Assembly: GCF_000712055.1 (NCBI RefSeq)
Contig: NZ_JOOA01000002.1
Coordinates: forward strand, 124,001-188,000
Reading direction: 5' to 3'
Origin: Ruminococcus sp. HUN007
GTDB lineage: Bacteria; Bacillota; Clostridia; Oscillospirales; Ruminococcaceae
DNA length: 64,000 nucleotides
The notes beneath the pieces were generated by a model. That model was given only the letters and a program-made list of their open reading frames with translations. It searched no databases and was not told the DNA's origin. This document shows, in pieces, positions 21,929-31,973 of the stretch. The position numbers were made by a program, and so were the translations under genes. Positions within the stretch are counted from its first letter, which is position 1; every line of letters begins with the position of its first letter.

Positions 21929-21957
21929 TTGTAAAACCTTTCAGATTGGTGTATAAT
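21929..21957 (+). promoter_or_regulatory. Sigma-A promoter of ridA
   Basis: TTGTAA (21929-21934) and TATAAT (21952-21957) are spaced by 17 bases, 61 bases before the ridA start. Confidence 0.7.
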
Positions 21958-22018
21958 ATTATAGTGACGTCATAATTTCAGATATGACTCAGAATAACCG
22001 AAAAAAGGAGAAAATACC

Positions 22019-22399
22019 ATGATAAAAATACAGACTGAAAAGGCTCCGGCTGCTATCGGACCTTATTCACAGGCGATCGTTTCAAACGGAATGGTTTACT
22101 TATCCGGACAGATAGCTATAAACCCAGAAACAGGAAATGTAGAAGCATCAGATATCAAAGGTCAGACAGAACAGATAATCAGAAACATTTCAGCAATTCT
22201 TGATGTCTCAGGTTCATCTTTCGAAAAGGTAGTAAAAACAACATGCTTCCTCGCTGACATGAATGACTTTGCCGCTTTCAATGAAGTTTACGGAAAGTAC
22301 TTCGTTTCACTTCCTGCAAGAAGCTGCGTAGCTGCAAAGGCTCTTCCGAAGAACGTTCTTGCAGAGATCGAAGTGATTGCAGAATCATCATACAAATAA
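22019..22399 (+). CDS. ridA: RidA/YjgF family enamine/imine deaminase
   Basis: RidA hydrolyses reactive enamines and imines such as 2-aminoacrylate and protects PLP enzymes. The 126-residue protein has PAAIGPYSQAI, YLSGQIAINPETG, the Arg of LPARSCVAAKALPKN that binds substrate carboxylate, and the terminal AEIEVIAE. AAAAGGAG precedes the ATG. It forms a unit with its own promoter. Confidence 0.95.
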   Translation: MIKIQTEKAPAAIGPYSQAIVSNGMVYLSGQIAINPETGNVEASDIKGQTEQIIRNISAILDVSGSSFEKVVKTTCFLADMNDFAAFNEVYGKYFVSLPARSCVAAKALPKNVLAEIEVIAESSYK

Positions 22400-22501
22400 T
22401 AAACGAATATCCGGAACATGCAGTATGCCGGCGTATACTGCTCGTTATACATAACACAAAACATCGTATCAGTATTGTATTATTAAGAAAGGCGGATCAT
22501 T

Positions 22502-22843
22502 ATGCCATTTATAAATGTTAAAACAAACACACCTGTTTCAAAGGACAAGGAAACTGCTTTAAAATCTGCGCTCGGTAAAGCTATATCAATTATTCCTGGC
22601 AAGTCTGAAAGCTGGCTCATGGTTGAAATAGAACCTGAAAGAAAGCTCTACTTCAAGGGAACTGACGCTCCTGCTGCTATGGTATCAGTAAGCGTATTCG
22701 GTTCAGCTGATTCAGCTTCATTCAGCAAGCTTACAGACAGCATCTGCACCATCCTTAACAGCGAACTTGGTATCGATACAGCAAGAACATACGTTAAGTA
22801 CGAAGCAACAAGAGACTGGGGCTGGAACGGATCTAATTTTTAA
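22502..22843 (+). CDS. MIF/tautomerase superfamily protein
   Basis: The 113-residue protein has the length and layout of macrophage migration inhibitory factor homologues: Pro right after the initiator Met (MPFINVKTN), PGKSESWLMVEIEPE, and the C-terminal YVKYEATRDWGWNGSNF. Family members trimerise and use Pro1 as a general base in keto-enol tautomerisation. The physiological substrate is unknown. GAAAGGCGG precedes the start. A second MIF-like gene lies at 44444. The stop overlaps the methyltransferase start (TAATG). Confidence 0.85.
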   Translation: MPFINVKTNTPVSKDKETALKSALGKAISIIPGKSESWLMVEIEPERKLYFKGTDAPAAMVSVSVFGSADSASFSKLTDSICTILNSELGIDTARTYVKYEATRDWGWNGSNF

Positions 22844-23799
22844 TGAAGAAAAAAGTAAAGCTTGATATATACTGCGGGGATATCCTCGAAAAAATGAAAG
22901 ATATTCCGGACGAATCCGTCGATCTTATAGTAACCGATCCTCCGTATAATCTCAGCAAGAACTACGGCAACACGCACGACACGCTGGAATTTGCCGAGTA
23001 CCTGAATTTCACCGAGGAGTGGATGAAAGAAGCCGACAGAGTTCTTAAGCCGGAGGGGACTATCTACATTTTCATGGGTATGAGGTATATTTCCTACGTC
23101 TACAATTATCTTGACAGCCAGCTGAAGTACCACTTCAACTCATGGATCGTATGGTACTACACCCAGGGAATAGGTAAGACCATCGGATTCAGTCCGCGTC
23201 ATGACGACATACTTATGTTTACCAAAAGCAAGAAGTTCACCTTCAACCTTGATGCAGTAAGAATACCTCAGAAATATTACCGCTCGGTAAACAACATGCG
23301 CGGTGCAAATCCGGGCAACGTATGGGAATTCTCACACATGCACTACTGCAGCAGAAACCGTCTGTCCCATCCGACACAAAAGCCGGAAGGACTGTACGAG
23401 AGGATCATTCTTGCAAGCACCAACGAAGGAGATACCGTACTCGATCCGTTTGTAGGATCAGGCACTGCACTTCGTGTATGCCAGCAGACAGGGCGAAACT
23501 GCATTGGGATCGACATCAACCCGGAATACGTGAAAATGTGTAAGGAAAGACTTGCAAAACCATTCACCGGCTTCGATTCTATCGATGACAGAATGACAAG
23601 AGTGCCTAATGATCTCAACGACCCGGAACTTCGTGCTGAATACATCAGAAACCACGTAAAATGGTTCCTTGTCAATCACGAAGATGCCATTCCTGAATTT
23701 ATAAAGGAAGTAAAGGCAAAGTACGGTGAAAAGCTGAAAAAAGACGGTCAGATGGATCTTCTTGACGAACTGACAAAAGGAGTAAAGAAACCCCGATGA
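22843..23799 (+). CDS. Orphan site-specific DNA methyltransferase (adenine-N6 or cytosine-N4)
   Basis: The 318-residue enzyme has catalytic motif IV TDPPYNLSKNYG at about residue 31 and the AdoMet-binding motif VLDPFVGSGTALRVC at about 200, followed by GRNCIGIDINPEYV. The order IV before I marks the beta class of amino-methyltransferases. The recognition site cannot be read from the sequence. No restriction endonuclease lies beside it, so a regulatory or orphan role is likely. It overlaps the previous stop by one base and the next start by four. Confidence 0.9.
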   Translation: MKKKVKLDIYCGDILEKMKDIPDESVDLIVTDPPYNLSKNYGNTHDTLEFAEYLNFTEEWMKEADRVLKPEGTIYIFMGMRYISYVYNYLDSQLKYHFNSWIVWYYTQGIGKTIGFSPRHDDILMFTKSKKFTFNLDAVRIPQKYYRSVNNMRGANPGNVWEFSHMHYCSRNRLSHPTQKPEGLYERIILASTNEGDTVLDPFVGSGTALRVCQQTGRNCIGIDINPEYVKMCKERLAKPFTGFDSIDDRMTRVPNDLNDPELRAEYIRNHVKWFLVNHEDAIPEFIKEVKAKYGEKLKKDGQMDLLDELTKGVKKPR

Positions 23800-24822
23800 T
23801 ACTCCGCATGCCTGACTACTGCTCTGATTTCCGCTGTACCGCAGAAAGATGTACTGACAACTGCTGTATAGGCTGGGAGATCGACATTGATGACAGCACA
23901 CTTGATTATTACCGCTCCGTATCCGGAGAATTCGGCAGAAGACTGAAAGACAATATAAGCACCGTAGAAACCGCATCATTCAAGCTCCTTAATAATGACC
24001 GCTGTCCGTTTCTGAATAACAGAAACCTCTGTGATATTTACACTGAACTCGGCGAAGAACATCTGTGCCAGATCTGTACGGATCATCCACGTTACTTTGA
24101 ATGGTTCAAAGGCGTAAAGGAAGGCGGAACCGGTCTTGGATGCGAGGAAAGCGCCCGTATCATAATCACTCAGGATAAGAAATTTTTGTTTACGGAAACA
24201 GTTATTCCTGACGATGACTGCGAAGACTATTCTGACGTGCTTTATGACTTTCTTTATAAGGCAAGAGAGAATATCATAAATCATCTTCAGGACCGAAACC
24301 TTTCTGTTGATGAACGTATTGCTGATGTTCTTTCCTATGCGGAAGAACTGCAGTACCGTTTGGATAACGGTGAGTATGGAACCTTTAAAATAGCAAAGGA
24401 CATGGAAAGGGAACTGCCGGACGAGGAAAAGCTTCTGTCCTTCTTTTCAGAACTCGAACCTCTTGATCCGAAACGTCCTGAGTACTTAAAACACTGCTTT
24501 TCACTTGCGGACGATGTAAAAAAGAACAGGAATGCCTTCCGGAATGCAGTTCCGGATATGGAACGTTATCTTGAAAACATTGCTGTATATTTTATCTGGC
24601 GGTATTTTATGAAAGGCGTTTTCAATGAGGAATTTTATTCATACGTTTTCCTTATGGCAGCAAGCGTCACGGTAATACGTTATCTTTACGAATGCTTTTA
24701 CCTTGAAAACGGAACACTGACTGTAAAAAGACGTTATCAGAATAGCCAAGGAGTACTCAAAGGAAACAGAGTATTCAGATGACAATATAAACGCAGTCCT
24801 TGATCTCGCATATAATATTTAA
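23796..24822 (+). CDS. FliB-family (flagellin lysine-N-methylase-like) protein (apparent frameshift)
   Basis: The product is a Cys-rich protein of the FliB family: YCSDFRCTAERCTDNCCIGW, CPFLNNRNLCDIY, LCQICTDHPRYFEWF and GLGCEESARI. FliB methylates flagellin lysines in Salmonella, but similar proteins occur in bacteria without flagella, and no flagellar gene is present here. The frame breaks in A5 at 24725-24729; deleting one A restores the family's C-terminal helix (TVKDVIRIAKEYSKE) and a stop at 24820, giving 341 residues. Without the repair the protein ends at 24782 in an unrelated tail. It is coupled to the methyltransferase by a four-base overlap. Confidence 0.78.
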
Positions 24823-24830
24823 AAAAACAG

Positions 24831-24877
24831 ACCACGTAAACTTATGAAAACAGGTAAGTTTACGTGGTTTTTGTTTT
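24831..24877 (+). terminator. Terminator of the ridA-fliB unit
   Basis: ACCACGTAAACTTA and TAAGTTTACGTGGT form a perfect 14-bp stem with a 10-base loop, followed by TTTTTGTTTTT. It starts 9 bases after the repaired fliB stop. Confidence 0.93.
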
Positions 24878-24898
24878 TATCCTCCGGTATTACCGGAC

Positions 24899-24936
24899 AC
24901 AAAAATCCCCTGTCCTGAATAAACGGGACAGGGGAT
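24899..24936 (-). terminator. Terminator of the iorA-iorB-paaK operon
   Basis: ATCCCCTGTCC and GGACAGGGGAT form a perfect 11-bp stem. On the minus strand it is followed by TTTTT (A tract 24900-24904). Confidence 0.9.
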
Positions 24937-24999
24937 AATTATTATCAGTGAACAGACAGATGAAATACATCGTCAGTCAGTATTATACTGAATATAAGA

Positions 25000-26244
25000 T
25001 CAGAGCTTTCTGTCGTCTGTAACTCTCTTTGTCTTCTTTTCAGATCTTGGAAGTGTACCGATCGGAACAACGATTACCTTGTTAGGTGTCATACCGATAA
25101 GAGCCTTGAACTTCTCCATGATTTCTCCTGAAACCTGATTGAAGTCATACTTACCGTCACATTCAACTGTAAGAAGCATAACATCCTTGTTTGTACCTTC
25201 TTCACGTGCGATTCTGATAGCATATTCACTTGATGTACCTTCAACCTTTGCAAGGAGCTCTTCAACCTGCTTAGGGAACATGTTTACGCCGCGAACCTTG
25301 AACATGTCATCGCTTCTGCCCTTGATAGTATCGATTCTCGGATAGCATCTTCCGCACTTGCACTTACCAGGAATTATTCTTGAAAGGTCATGAGTTCTGA
25401 ATCTGAGGAGAGGAGCACCTTCCTTAACGAGAGTTGTGATAACGATCTCGCCGTCTTCGCCGTCTTCAACCGGCTTGCCTGTGATAGGATCGATAACTTC
25501 AATGTAAATAAAGTCATCCCAGTAATGGATACCGTCGTCTTCTTCACATGTGATACCGATACCAGGTCCGTAGATCTCTGTAAGGCCGTAGATATCATAG
25601 ATCTCGTCAACGAGTTCCTTACGGATTCGTTCTCTTGTTGTCTCGCTCCATCTTTCTGAACCGAAAACGCCCTTCTTAAGCTTGATCTTGTCCTTAAGAC
25701 CTCTCTTCTGGATCTCTTCAGCAAGAAGGATACCATATGAAGAAGTAGCAGTGATAACTGTAGTTTCGAGATCCTGCATCATCTGAAGCTGCTTTTCTGT
25801 GTTGCCAGGGCCGAGCGGTACTGCCATTGCGCCAAGCTTTTCGCATCCTGCCTGGAAACCGATACCTGCTGTCCAGAGGCCGTAGCCAGGTGTGATCTGG
25901 ATTCTGTCCTTTTTGGTTACGCCTGCTGTTTCATAGCATCTTGCAAACATGATAGCCCAGTCATCAACGTCCTTAGCTGTGTAAGGAATGATAACAGGCT
26001 TGCCTGTCGTACCTGATGATGAGTGGATTCTTACGATCTCAGACTCATCACATGCCATGATTCCAAGAGGATAAGCATTTCTGAGGTCGTCCTTACCTGA
26101 GAAAGGAAGCTTTTCAAAGTCCTCCTGACATGTAACACCAGTGATGCCAGCCTTCTTGTAAACTTCGCCGTAGTAGCTTCCGGAAGCAATAAGTCTTTTC
26201 ACCTGCTTGTCGATAAGCTCGATCTGCTTTTCGGTTAATTTCAT
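25000..26244 (-). CDS. paaK: Phenylacetate-CoA ligase
   Basis: PaaK activates phenylacetate (or a related aryl acetate) to its CoA thioester with ATP. The 414-residue length is right for this short adenylate-forming subfamily. Motifs are SSSGTTGKPVIIPYT at about 88, YGLTEIYGPGIG at about 219, FRTHDLSRI and GRSDDMFKVRGVNMFPKQVE. The next genes upstream encode indolepyruvate:ferredoxin oxidoreductase, a frequent neighbour. Together they can interconvert aryl acetate, aryl acetyl-CoA and aryl pyruvate. GGAG precedes the start. Confidence 0.92.
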   Translation of the reverse strand: MKLTEKQIELIDKQVKRLIASGSYYGEVYKKAGITGVTCQEDFEKLPFSGKDDLRNAYPLGIMACDESEIVRIHSSSGTTGKPVIIPYTAKDVDDWAIMFARCYETAGVTKKDRIQITPGYGLWTAGIGFQAGCEKLGAMAVPLGPGNTEKQLQMMQDLETTVITATSSYGILLAEEIQKRGLKDKIKLKKGVFGSERWSETTRERIRKELVDEIYDIYGLTEIYGPGIGITCEEDDGIHYWDDFIYIEVIDPITGKPVEDGEDGEIVITTLVKEGAPLLRFRTHDLSRIIPGKCKCGRCYPRIDTIKGRSDDMFKVRGVNMFPKQVEELLAKVEGTSSEYAIRIAREEGTNKDVMLLTVECDGKYDFNQVSGEIMEKFKALIGMTPNKVIVVPIGTLPRSEKKTKRVTDDRKL

Positions 26245-26304
26245 TATTCTTTCTCCTGTCTTGTTTTGATTTTCCCGTAATTAATCCCGTAATAAGCATT
26301 TTAT

Positions 26305-26898
26305 TTATGTGTTTGCCAAACTTTCGCCTTTTTCAAGTGCACGAAGATTGAGGTCAACAAAACGTTCCTTGACACGTTCCCTGATCTCAGCAACAACGTG
26401 ATCCTTTTTAAGGCCAGCCTTGCCTGTGCCGAGAGCAACGCCAAGAATTGCAACGTTGAAAACTTTTGATGAACCAAGTTCACTGCATATCTTTTCAGCG
26501 TCAACAACGATCACTGAACACTTCTTTTTAAGATATTCTATCATTTCGCTGCCGTCGTAGCCAGTGCTCTTAAGAGACTCAGTAACAGGTTTAACAGGAA
26601 CTGAATTTACGATAACAACGCCGTCTTTCTTAAGATATTTAAGATTTCTAACAGCTTCAGAAGGCTCAAATGCAAGAATAAGATCTGCTGATCCGAGCGG
26701 AATAAGGGGAGCGCTTGCCTTTTCGCCGATGCGAACATGGCTTGTAACAGAACCGCCGCGCTGTGCCATACCAATAGTTTCAGCTGAATGAACGATATTT
26801 CCGTCACGCATTGCTGCTGATGCGATAAGCTTTGAAGCGAGTACAGTACCCTGACCGCCTACACCGCAGAGAAGGATATCCTTATTCAATTGTAACAC
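26305..26898 (-). CDS. iorB: Indolepyruvate:ferredoxin oxidoreductase subunit beta
   Basis: This is the gamma-type domain subunit of a 2-oxoacid:ferredoxin oxidoreductase. The 197 residues include LLCGVGGQGTVLASKLIASA at the N-terminus, AQRGGSVTSHVRIG and a long central segment that ends KVFNVAILGVALGTGK, all typical for IorB. It works as an alpha/beta complex with IorA. The start overlaps the iorA end by 17 bases, and an RBS (GGAGG) lies inside iorA. Confidence 0.93.
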   Translation of the reverse strand: MLQLNKDILLCGVGGQGTVLASKLIASAAMRDGNIVHSAETIGMAQRGGSVTSHVRIGEKASAPLIPLGSADLILAFEPSEAVRNLKYLKKDGVVIVNSVPVKPVTESLKSTGYDGSEMIEYLKKKCSVIVVDAEKICSELGSSKVFNVAILGVALGTGKAGLKKDHVVAEIRERVKERFVDLNLRALEKGESLANT

Positions 26899-28675
26899 CT
26901 CCTATCGCATTTACAGGGCAGATCTGACCGCAGAGTCCGCAGCCCGTACAGAGTGACTTGTCAATTGCAACCTTACCGTCTTCGATAACGATAGCAGGAC
27001 AGCCTATCTCTCTTATACACTTTTTGCACTGAATGCACTTGTCAGAGATCACCGCTCTCTTTGTCGCTCTGAAAAGTGCGATACAAGGTGACCTGAAGAT
27101 GATCGCCTTTACACCAGGAGTATCAGCACATTCCTTAACAGCTGCAACTGATGCTTCAAGATCAAGAGGATCAACTGTTATGATCTTCTTAAGACCGATA
27201 CCTTCAAGGATTTTTATAATATCAACCTTTTCAATTATGTCACCCATCATGTTCTTTCCTGTACCAGGATGAGGCTGATGACCTGTCATAGCAGTTGTTG
27301 AGTTGTCAAGAACGCAGAGGATCATATCTGCTTCATTGTATACAGCGTTTACAACACCGGTCATACCTGAAGCAAAGAATGTCGAGTCACCGACAAATGA
27401 GAATGCCACGCCGTCCTTTTCAAGGTGATTGAAGCCCTGAGCCATTGTAATGCCGGCACCCATACATAGACAGGTATCGCACATGTCAAGAGGCATAGCG
27501 TTGCCGAGTGTGTAGCAGCCGATATCGCCGCAGTAGAATGTCTTTCTGCCAGCCATAGCCTTCTTTACAGCGTAGAAAGATGCACGGTGAGGGCAGCCTG
27601 CGCAGAGCACCGGAGGTCTTACAGGAAGTTCCGGAAGATCTGAAATATCAAGCTTTTCAGGAAGAGTCTCACCAAGAAACTGTGAGATGATTTCAGCAGC
27701 GTAGTCGGATGAGTTTTCACCTGCAAGGGCGCCGTGTCCTGTAGCCTTGCCGAGGATCTTTACAGGAAGATGATGCTTTCCTGCAGTCTTAAGAAGCTGG
27801 TTCTCAATATAAGGGCTGAGTTCCTCAAAGCAGAGAACTTCGTCACATTTTTCGAGAACAGAAAGCGCAAACTTTTCAGGGAACGGATGAGGTGTTGCGA
27901 TCTTTACAAGAGTAACGTCCTCACGGTCACCGAGGTATTCCTTAGCATATGAGTAGCTTACACCGGAAGCAAAAACTGCTTTTCTGCCTGAGCCCTGAAC
28001 TGTATTGTGTGAATATTCCGAGAAATCATCACCCATAATGACGTTTCTCTTCTCAATCGCAATATGATTGTTATATGAAAGGCGAGGGAAGATGACCCAT
28101 TTCTTTGAGTCCTTGATAAATCCTTCGTATTCCTTTGCCTTAAAGTTTTCATCGAATTCGATTGACGCATACGCGTGACAGACTCTTGTAGTCGGTCTGA
28201 AAAGAACAGGTGTATTATACTTTTCAGAGTAGTCAAAAGCATCCTGGATCATCTGGAAAGCTTCTTCAGGTGAAGTCGGATCAAAAACAGGAATGCGGGC
28301 AAAATCCCCGAACATTCTTGTATCTTGTTCAGTCTGAGATGATATCGGACCCGGATCGTCTGCGGAAACAATGACCATACCGCCCTTAACGCCGACGTAG
28401 GCAAGTGACATGAGAGGATCGGAAGCAACATTGAGTCCGACCTGCTTCATTGTTACCATTGTACGTGCGCCCGTATACGCTGCACCAGCAGCAACTTCAA
28501 GAGCAGCCTTTTCATTAACTGACCACTCAAGATATACATCTTTCCCCTTGTATTTCTGAATTGTCTCAATAATCTCTGATGAAGGTGTTCCCGGATATCC
28601 GGAGACAAGATTTACTCCGGCAGCAAGTGCACCGAGTGCTATGGCGCTGTTGCCCATAACATATTCTTTTTTCAT
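26882..28675 (-). CDS. iorA: Indolepyruvate:ferredoxin oxidoreductase subunit alpha
   Basis: IorA carries the thiamine diphosphate site and ferredoxin-like clusters that convert aryl pyruvates and CoA to aryl acetyl-CoA, or the reverse. The 597 residues show the pyrimidine-binding part (LVSGYPGTPSSEII), PPVLCAGCPHRASFYAVKK, the TPP-binding GDSTFFASGMTGVVNAVYN, and two C-terminal 4Fe-4S motifs (CIQCKKCIREIGC and CTGCGLCGQICP). AAAGGA precedes the start. It is the first gene of the minus operon iorA-iorB-paaK. Confidence 0.95.
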   Translation of the reverse strand: MKKEYVMGNSAIALGALAAGVNLVSGYPGTPSSEIIETIQKYKGKDVYLEWSVNEKAALEVAAGAAYTGARTMVTMKQVGLNVASDPLMSLAYVGVKGGMVIVSADDPGPISSQTEQDTRMFGDFARIPVFDPTSPEEAFQMIQDAFDYSEKYNTPVLFRPTTRVCHAYASIEFDENFKAKEYEGFIKDSKKWVIFPRLSYNNHIAIEKRNVIMGDDFSEYSHNTVQGSGRKAVFASGVSYSYAKEYLGDREDVTLVKIATPHPFPEKFALSVLEKCDEVLCFEELSPYIENQLLKTAGKHHLPVKILGKATGHGALAGENSSDYAAEIISQFLGETLPEKLDISDLPELPVRPPVLCAGCPHRASFYAVKKAMAGRKTFYCGDIGCYTLGNAMPLDMCDTCLCMGAGITMAQGFNHLEKDGVAFSFVGDSTFFASGMTGVVNAVYNEADMILCVLDNSTTAMTGHQPHPGTGKNMMGDIIEKVDIIKILEGIGLKKIITVDPLDLEASVAAVKECADTPGVKAIIFRSPCIALFRATKRAVISDKCIQCKKCIREIGCPAIVIEDGKVAIDKSLCTGCGLCGQICPVNAIGGVTIE

Positions 28676-28706
28676 GACAAAATCCTTTCACGATAAAATT
28701 AGGACC

Positions 28707-28735
28707 GTACTGAACAGTAAGAAACTGCACAGTAC
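28707..28735 (-). promoter_or_regulatory. Candidate operator upstream of iorA: two ACTG-N2-CAGT palindromes
   Basis: ACTGAACAGT (28709-28718) and ACTGCACAGT (28724-28733) are copies of one 10-bp palindrome, 15 bp apart, and the outermost bases also pair (GTACTG with CAGTAC). They lie 32-60 bases upstream of the iorA start. The spacing suggests a dimeric repressor site; the regulator is unknown. Confidence 0.4.
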
Positions 28736-28819
28736 ATAATATGAGAAAACCATATGATCCCATTTATATAAAAACACAAAACAATCCGCATTACAGCAGG
28801 TTATATTAAGAGTGTTTTA

Positions 28820-31808
28820 TCAGCAGAATTCAAGAATGGATATCTCACCGGAAGAAGCAGCTTGATCGGCAGAGTTTTCTCCGGCAATGACATACTCCAC
28901 AGCACTGTGTGATATCATTCTTATGTAAATATATGAATCATCTGACGGCGATTTGATTCTTATAATATGTTTCTGTGCCATTGAAGCAGACATCTTATTA
29001 TCAGCAGCTTCAGGCAGACACGTATAGTACAGTTCGATCCTCGGAACATCCGCCTCGGTAAATCTGACCCATTCGCCGTTTTTAAGAGCTGTCTTCGGAA
29101 GATCACATATGAAAATATCGTCCTCACAGTGACCAAGGTAGTAACCAAATGAGTTTTCCTCCCTGGTTTCATTGGATGACACAACTTTGATACGTGAACC
29201 AAGTCTTCCTTTTATAAGTCCGTAGGCAACGCCGGTCTTTCCTGTAGGACCGGACAGTTCTCCCGGAACGGCACTGATACCGTTTCTGCGCTGGATTTCA
29301 GCAGCTTCAGGAGTTCCTAGCGACGGGTAAATTCTGAACAGTTCTGTGACATATTTCTTTTCCGTCGAATTTGAATAGAGTTGAATATATTTTTCAAACA
29401 GCTTTTTGAGAAGAGGACATTTTCCTGAGTTTCCGGCGAGAAATATCTCCATACCACCGTACTCAGCAATTTTATCGATGCTGAAACAGTTTTTCAGAAA
29501 AATGAAAAACTGACGGACACCCTGCTCAATACGGTCTTCAAGAAGCTGGGAAAGATCAATGTATATACCAACGGCGTCATTGCAGATATCAAGCATAAAA
29601 TCTTCAAGCAGATCACCGTCATTGTCGAAAAGGTCAACTTTTATATAACCCTTGTCAAGCTGTTTGAGAGAAGTAATGCTTGCTTCATCCAGGTTCGTTG
29701 AATCAGAATACGGATCAACTCCGCTCCCGAGAGTTTCCCAGAACGGACGAAGTTTTTCCATAAGCTGCTTCATATTACGCTTTGCTTTCTGTGAATTTGA
29801 AATAAGCGTTTCAGAACCAAGAAATCGCTCACATCCGTTCGGAAGAGAGAATTCAATACCCTTGAAATCATATTTTCCGTTCCGGCGGAGGAGTCTTGAA
29901 TAATTTGCCTTGAAAATCTCGAAGGCAAGCAGTTCAAGAAGATTTTCACCGCCGAGGTAGCGGTCACCGCCTGAAGAAATATGGGTAATAACATAGTCAT
30001 ATTTCTTCTTTTCAGAAACATCGGAACGTCTGTAGGAACCGAAGCTGAAATCAGTAGTACCGCCTCCGAAGTCAAAAACACCGTAAAGGAATTCTTCACT
30101 GTCAGAAGGCTTCAGTCCGAATTCACTGAATGCTGTAATGGCATAGGCCACAGGCTCACTGACACCGGTCTGCACACTAAAAATATCCATACAGTTCCTG
30201 TCAGAAAGAACAGTCACCGGAAGAGATTTTCTTATGCCCCTGCGGAAACTGTCAAGTATCTTTTCCTTAAGCTCTTTCTCGTAGGTAATAGGGAAGGAGA
30301 GCAGATAGTCAAGATAGATACCGTTGCGGATATTGTTTATATACAGCCCGAGATAGTAAGCATAGATCTCAAGCGGATCGAATCTGTTATCATTATCTGA
30401 AGTATATGAACTCAGCTGATATTCGTTGCCGCACTGGTCTTTGATAGTAACGATATGATTTTTGTCAGAATCTGCACACCACTGCTTAAGATCATAAAAA
30501 TAGGAATAGAAATTATCTGAAACAGTGCTGGAAGTCATGTTCCTGTACGCAGTATGGGAAACAGTAACATCATTCCATTCAGTATCCGGCCGTCCTTCGG
30601 CTTTTTCATAGCTTTTCATGAAGGACTCCATATCCTTGATTTCAATTACAGTCGGGTTTTCATATTGTTCAGGGCGTATCTGCGAACTCATATCTCCGAC
30701 ACCTATTCGCATCGGCATGATAGTATCCGTTCCGTCCTGAAAAACAACGATCGTGCTCCTTGTTCCGAAATCAATGCCCACAATACCGTCTTCTTTTACG
30801 TCGGCCAAAGGATTCCTTCCGACAAAGGTATGATCTGTTGCTATTTTAATTTTGTTTCTTCCTCTGGATTCTGATTCCCAGAGTTCCCACATTCCCTGAT
30901 TAGGGTCAGTAAGACGTTTTTTATCGTATTCTTCTATTTCAGCACGGACTTTGTCCGCACAGAGAACAGAAGTCTCAAATTCTTCCCTGAATCCGTCATC
31001 GAGAATGACAATACTGTTCTGAGCATCACTTTTAAGACTTTCAGAAAGACTGGTAAGCTCGAATTTTATTCCGAATATCTCATTGATCCTGTCTTCAAAA
31101 ACATCACTCTTAAACTTTTCAGTAAAAGAAAATCCGCCTTTTTTTACTTCGATATACTCTGACTCAAACAGCTTGTTCAGCATTCTGAGCAGAGCCTTGC
31201 CTGATTCAGCAAGTTCTTCAGGTACAAGATCGTAGTAAACAAGATTTTCTATAAGAGTCCTGTGCTTCAGTTCAAATACAGGAATTTTCACACCATAGCC
31301 CCAGCTGCAGTTCTTGCAGTGGTTATAGAGGCTTTTATAGCAGCATGAACGATTTCCCTGAGTATTTATACACTCAAAGGTATTGTCACTCTTTGTACGG
31401 TATCTGACAACACAGTGGTTGTCACCGCCGTTTGAAAAACCATACGCTGTCTGCAAAGAACGGGTTCGATGAACGTCCTGCGAAGAACATGTCATATGCC
31501 TCATCTTCAGCAATGATACGTCCTTCAAATCCGTCGAATACGTTTCTGAATGAGCTTTCATTAACGATCGAACACCGGAATGTATTTATATCAGGAATAA
31601 GAATGCGATGTTTGTGAATATAATAAACATCTCTGTCTTCAAGCTTCATCCATGCTGATGAAACTGAAGTGAGTTCCTTTGAAAGAACTGATGCATATTC
31701 ATTAAGCTTTTTTTCAGCTTCCGCGATCTGTTTTCTGCAGTGCGACCGCGCAAGATCCTCAAAAAAGTTTTCATTGACCCAGATCTCATTAGTACTTTTG
31801 GTATTCAA
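28820..31808 (-). CDS. Very large Hsp70/actin-fold ATPase-like protein (apparent frameshift)
   Basis: The repaired product is about 995 residues. The N-terminal ~280 residues have no recognised fold but hold a Cys-rich patch (CCYKSLYNHCKNC) that may bind zinc. An Hsp70/actin-type ATPase core follows: phosphate-1 loop GIDFGTRSTIVVFQDG, phosphate-2 loop GVFDFGGGTTDFSFGSYR, and an adenosine-type motif EIFLAGNSGKCPLLKKLF. No DnaJ or GrpE gene is nearby. The frame breaks at A5 31435-31439 (T5 on the coding strand); dropping one base joins VWF with SNGGDN. The start is taken as TTG 31808, 8 bases after GGAGG; the GTG at 31817 overlaps that site. The function is unknown; similarity to SrfB-type virulence proteins is possible but not established. 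Confidence 0.7.
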
Positions 31809-31911
31809 GAGATCCACCTCCGTCCGCTATATCATAAAGGAAACGCTGCTCTGTAATCATCAGAACATATATTATAATTCTACTATATTAATTAGTTTAT
31901 GTCAAGTACTG

Positions 31912-31956
31912 GAAAGAAAAAAAGAAAGGTCTCTCTGAAATTTTACAGAGAGGCCT
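31912..31956 (-). terminator. Terminator of the hydE-murL-murD-nadA operon
   Basis: AGGTCTCTCTG (31927-31937) and CAGAGAGGCCT (31946-31956) form an 11-bp stem with one G-T pair. On the minus strand it is followed by TTTCTTTTTTTCTTT. It begins 17 bases past the nadA stop. Confidence 0.88.
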
Positions 31957-31973
31957 AAAATCAATGCTTAATT

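Noticed and set aside
22417..22445. Terminator between ridA and the MIF-like gene
   Set aside because: GCAGTAT and ATACTGC arms pair, but no T tract follows, so I did not list it.
31440..31561. Alternative N-terminus of the Hsp70-like protein in the downstream frame
   Set aside because: These 40 residues are read out of frame upstream of the junction; the other frame has a ribosome site and continues the protein logically after removing one base.
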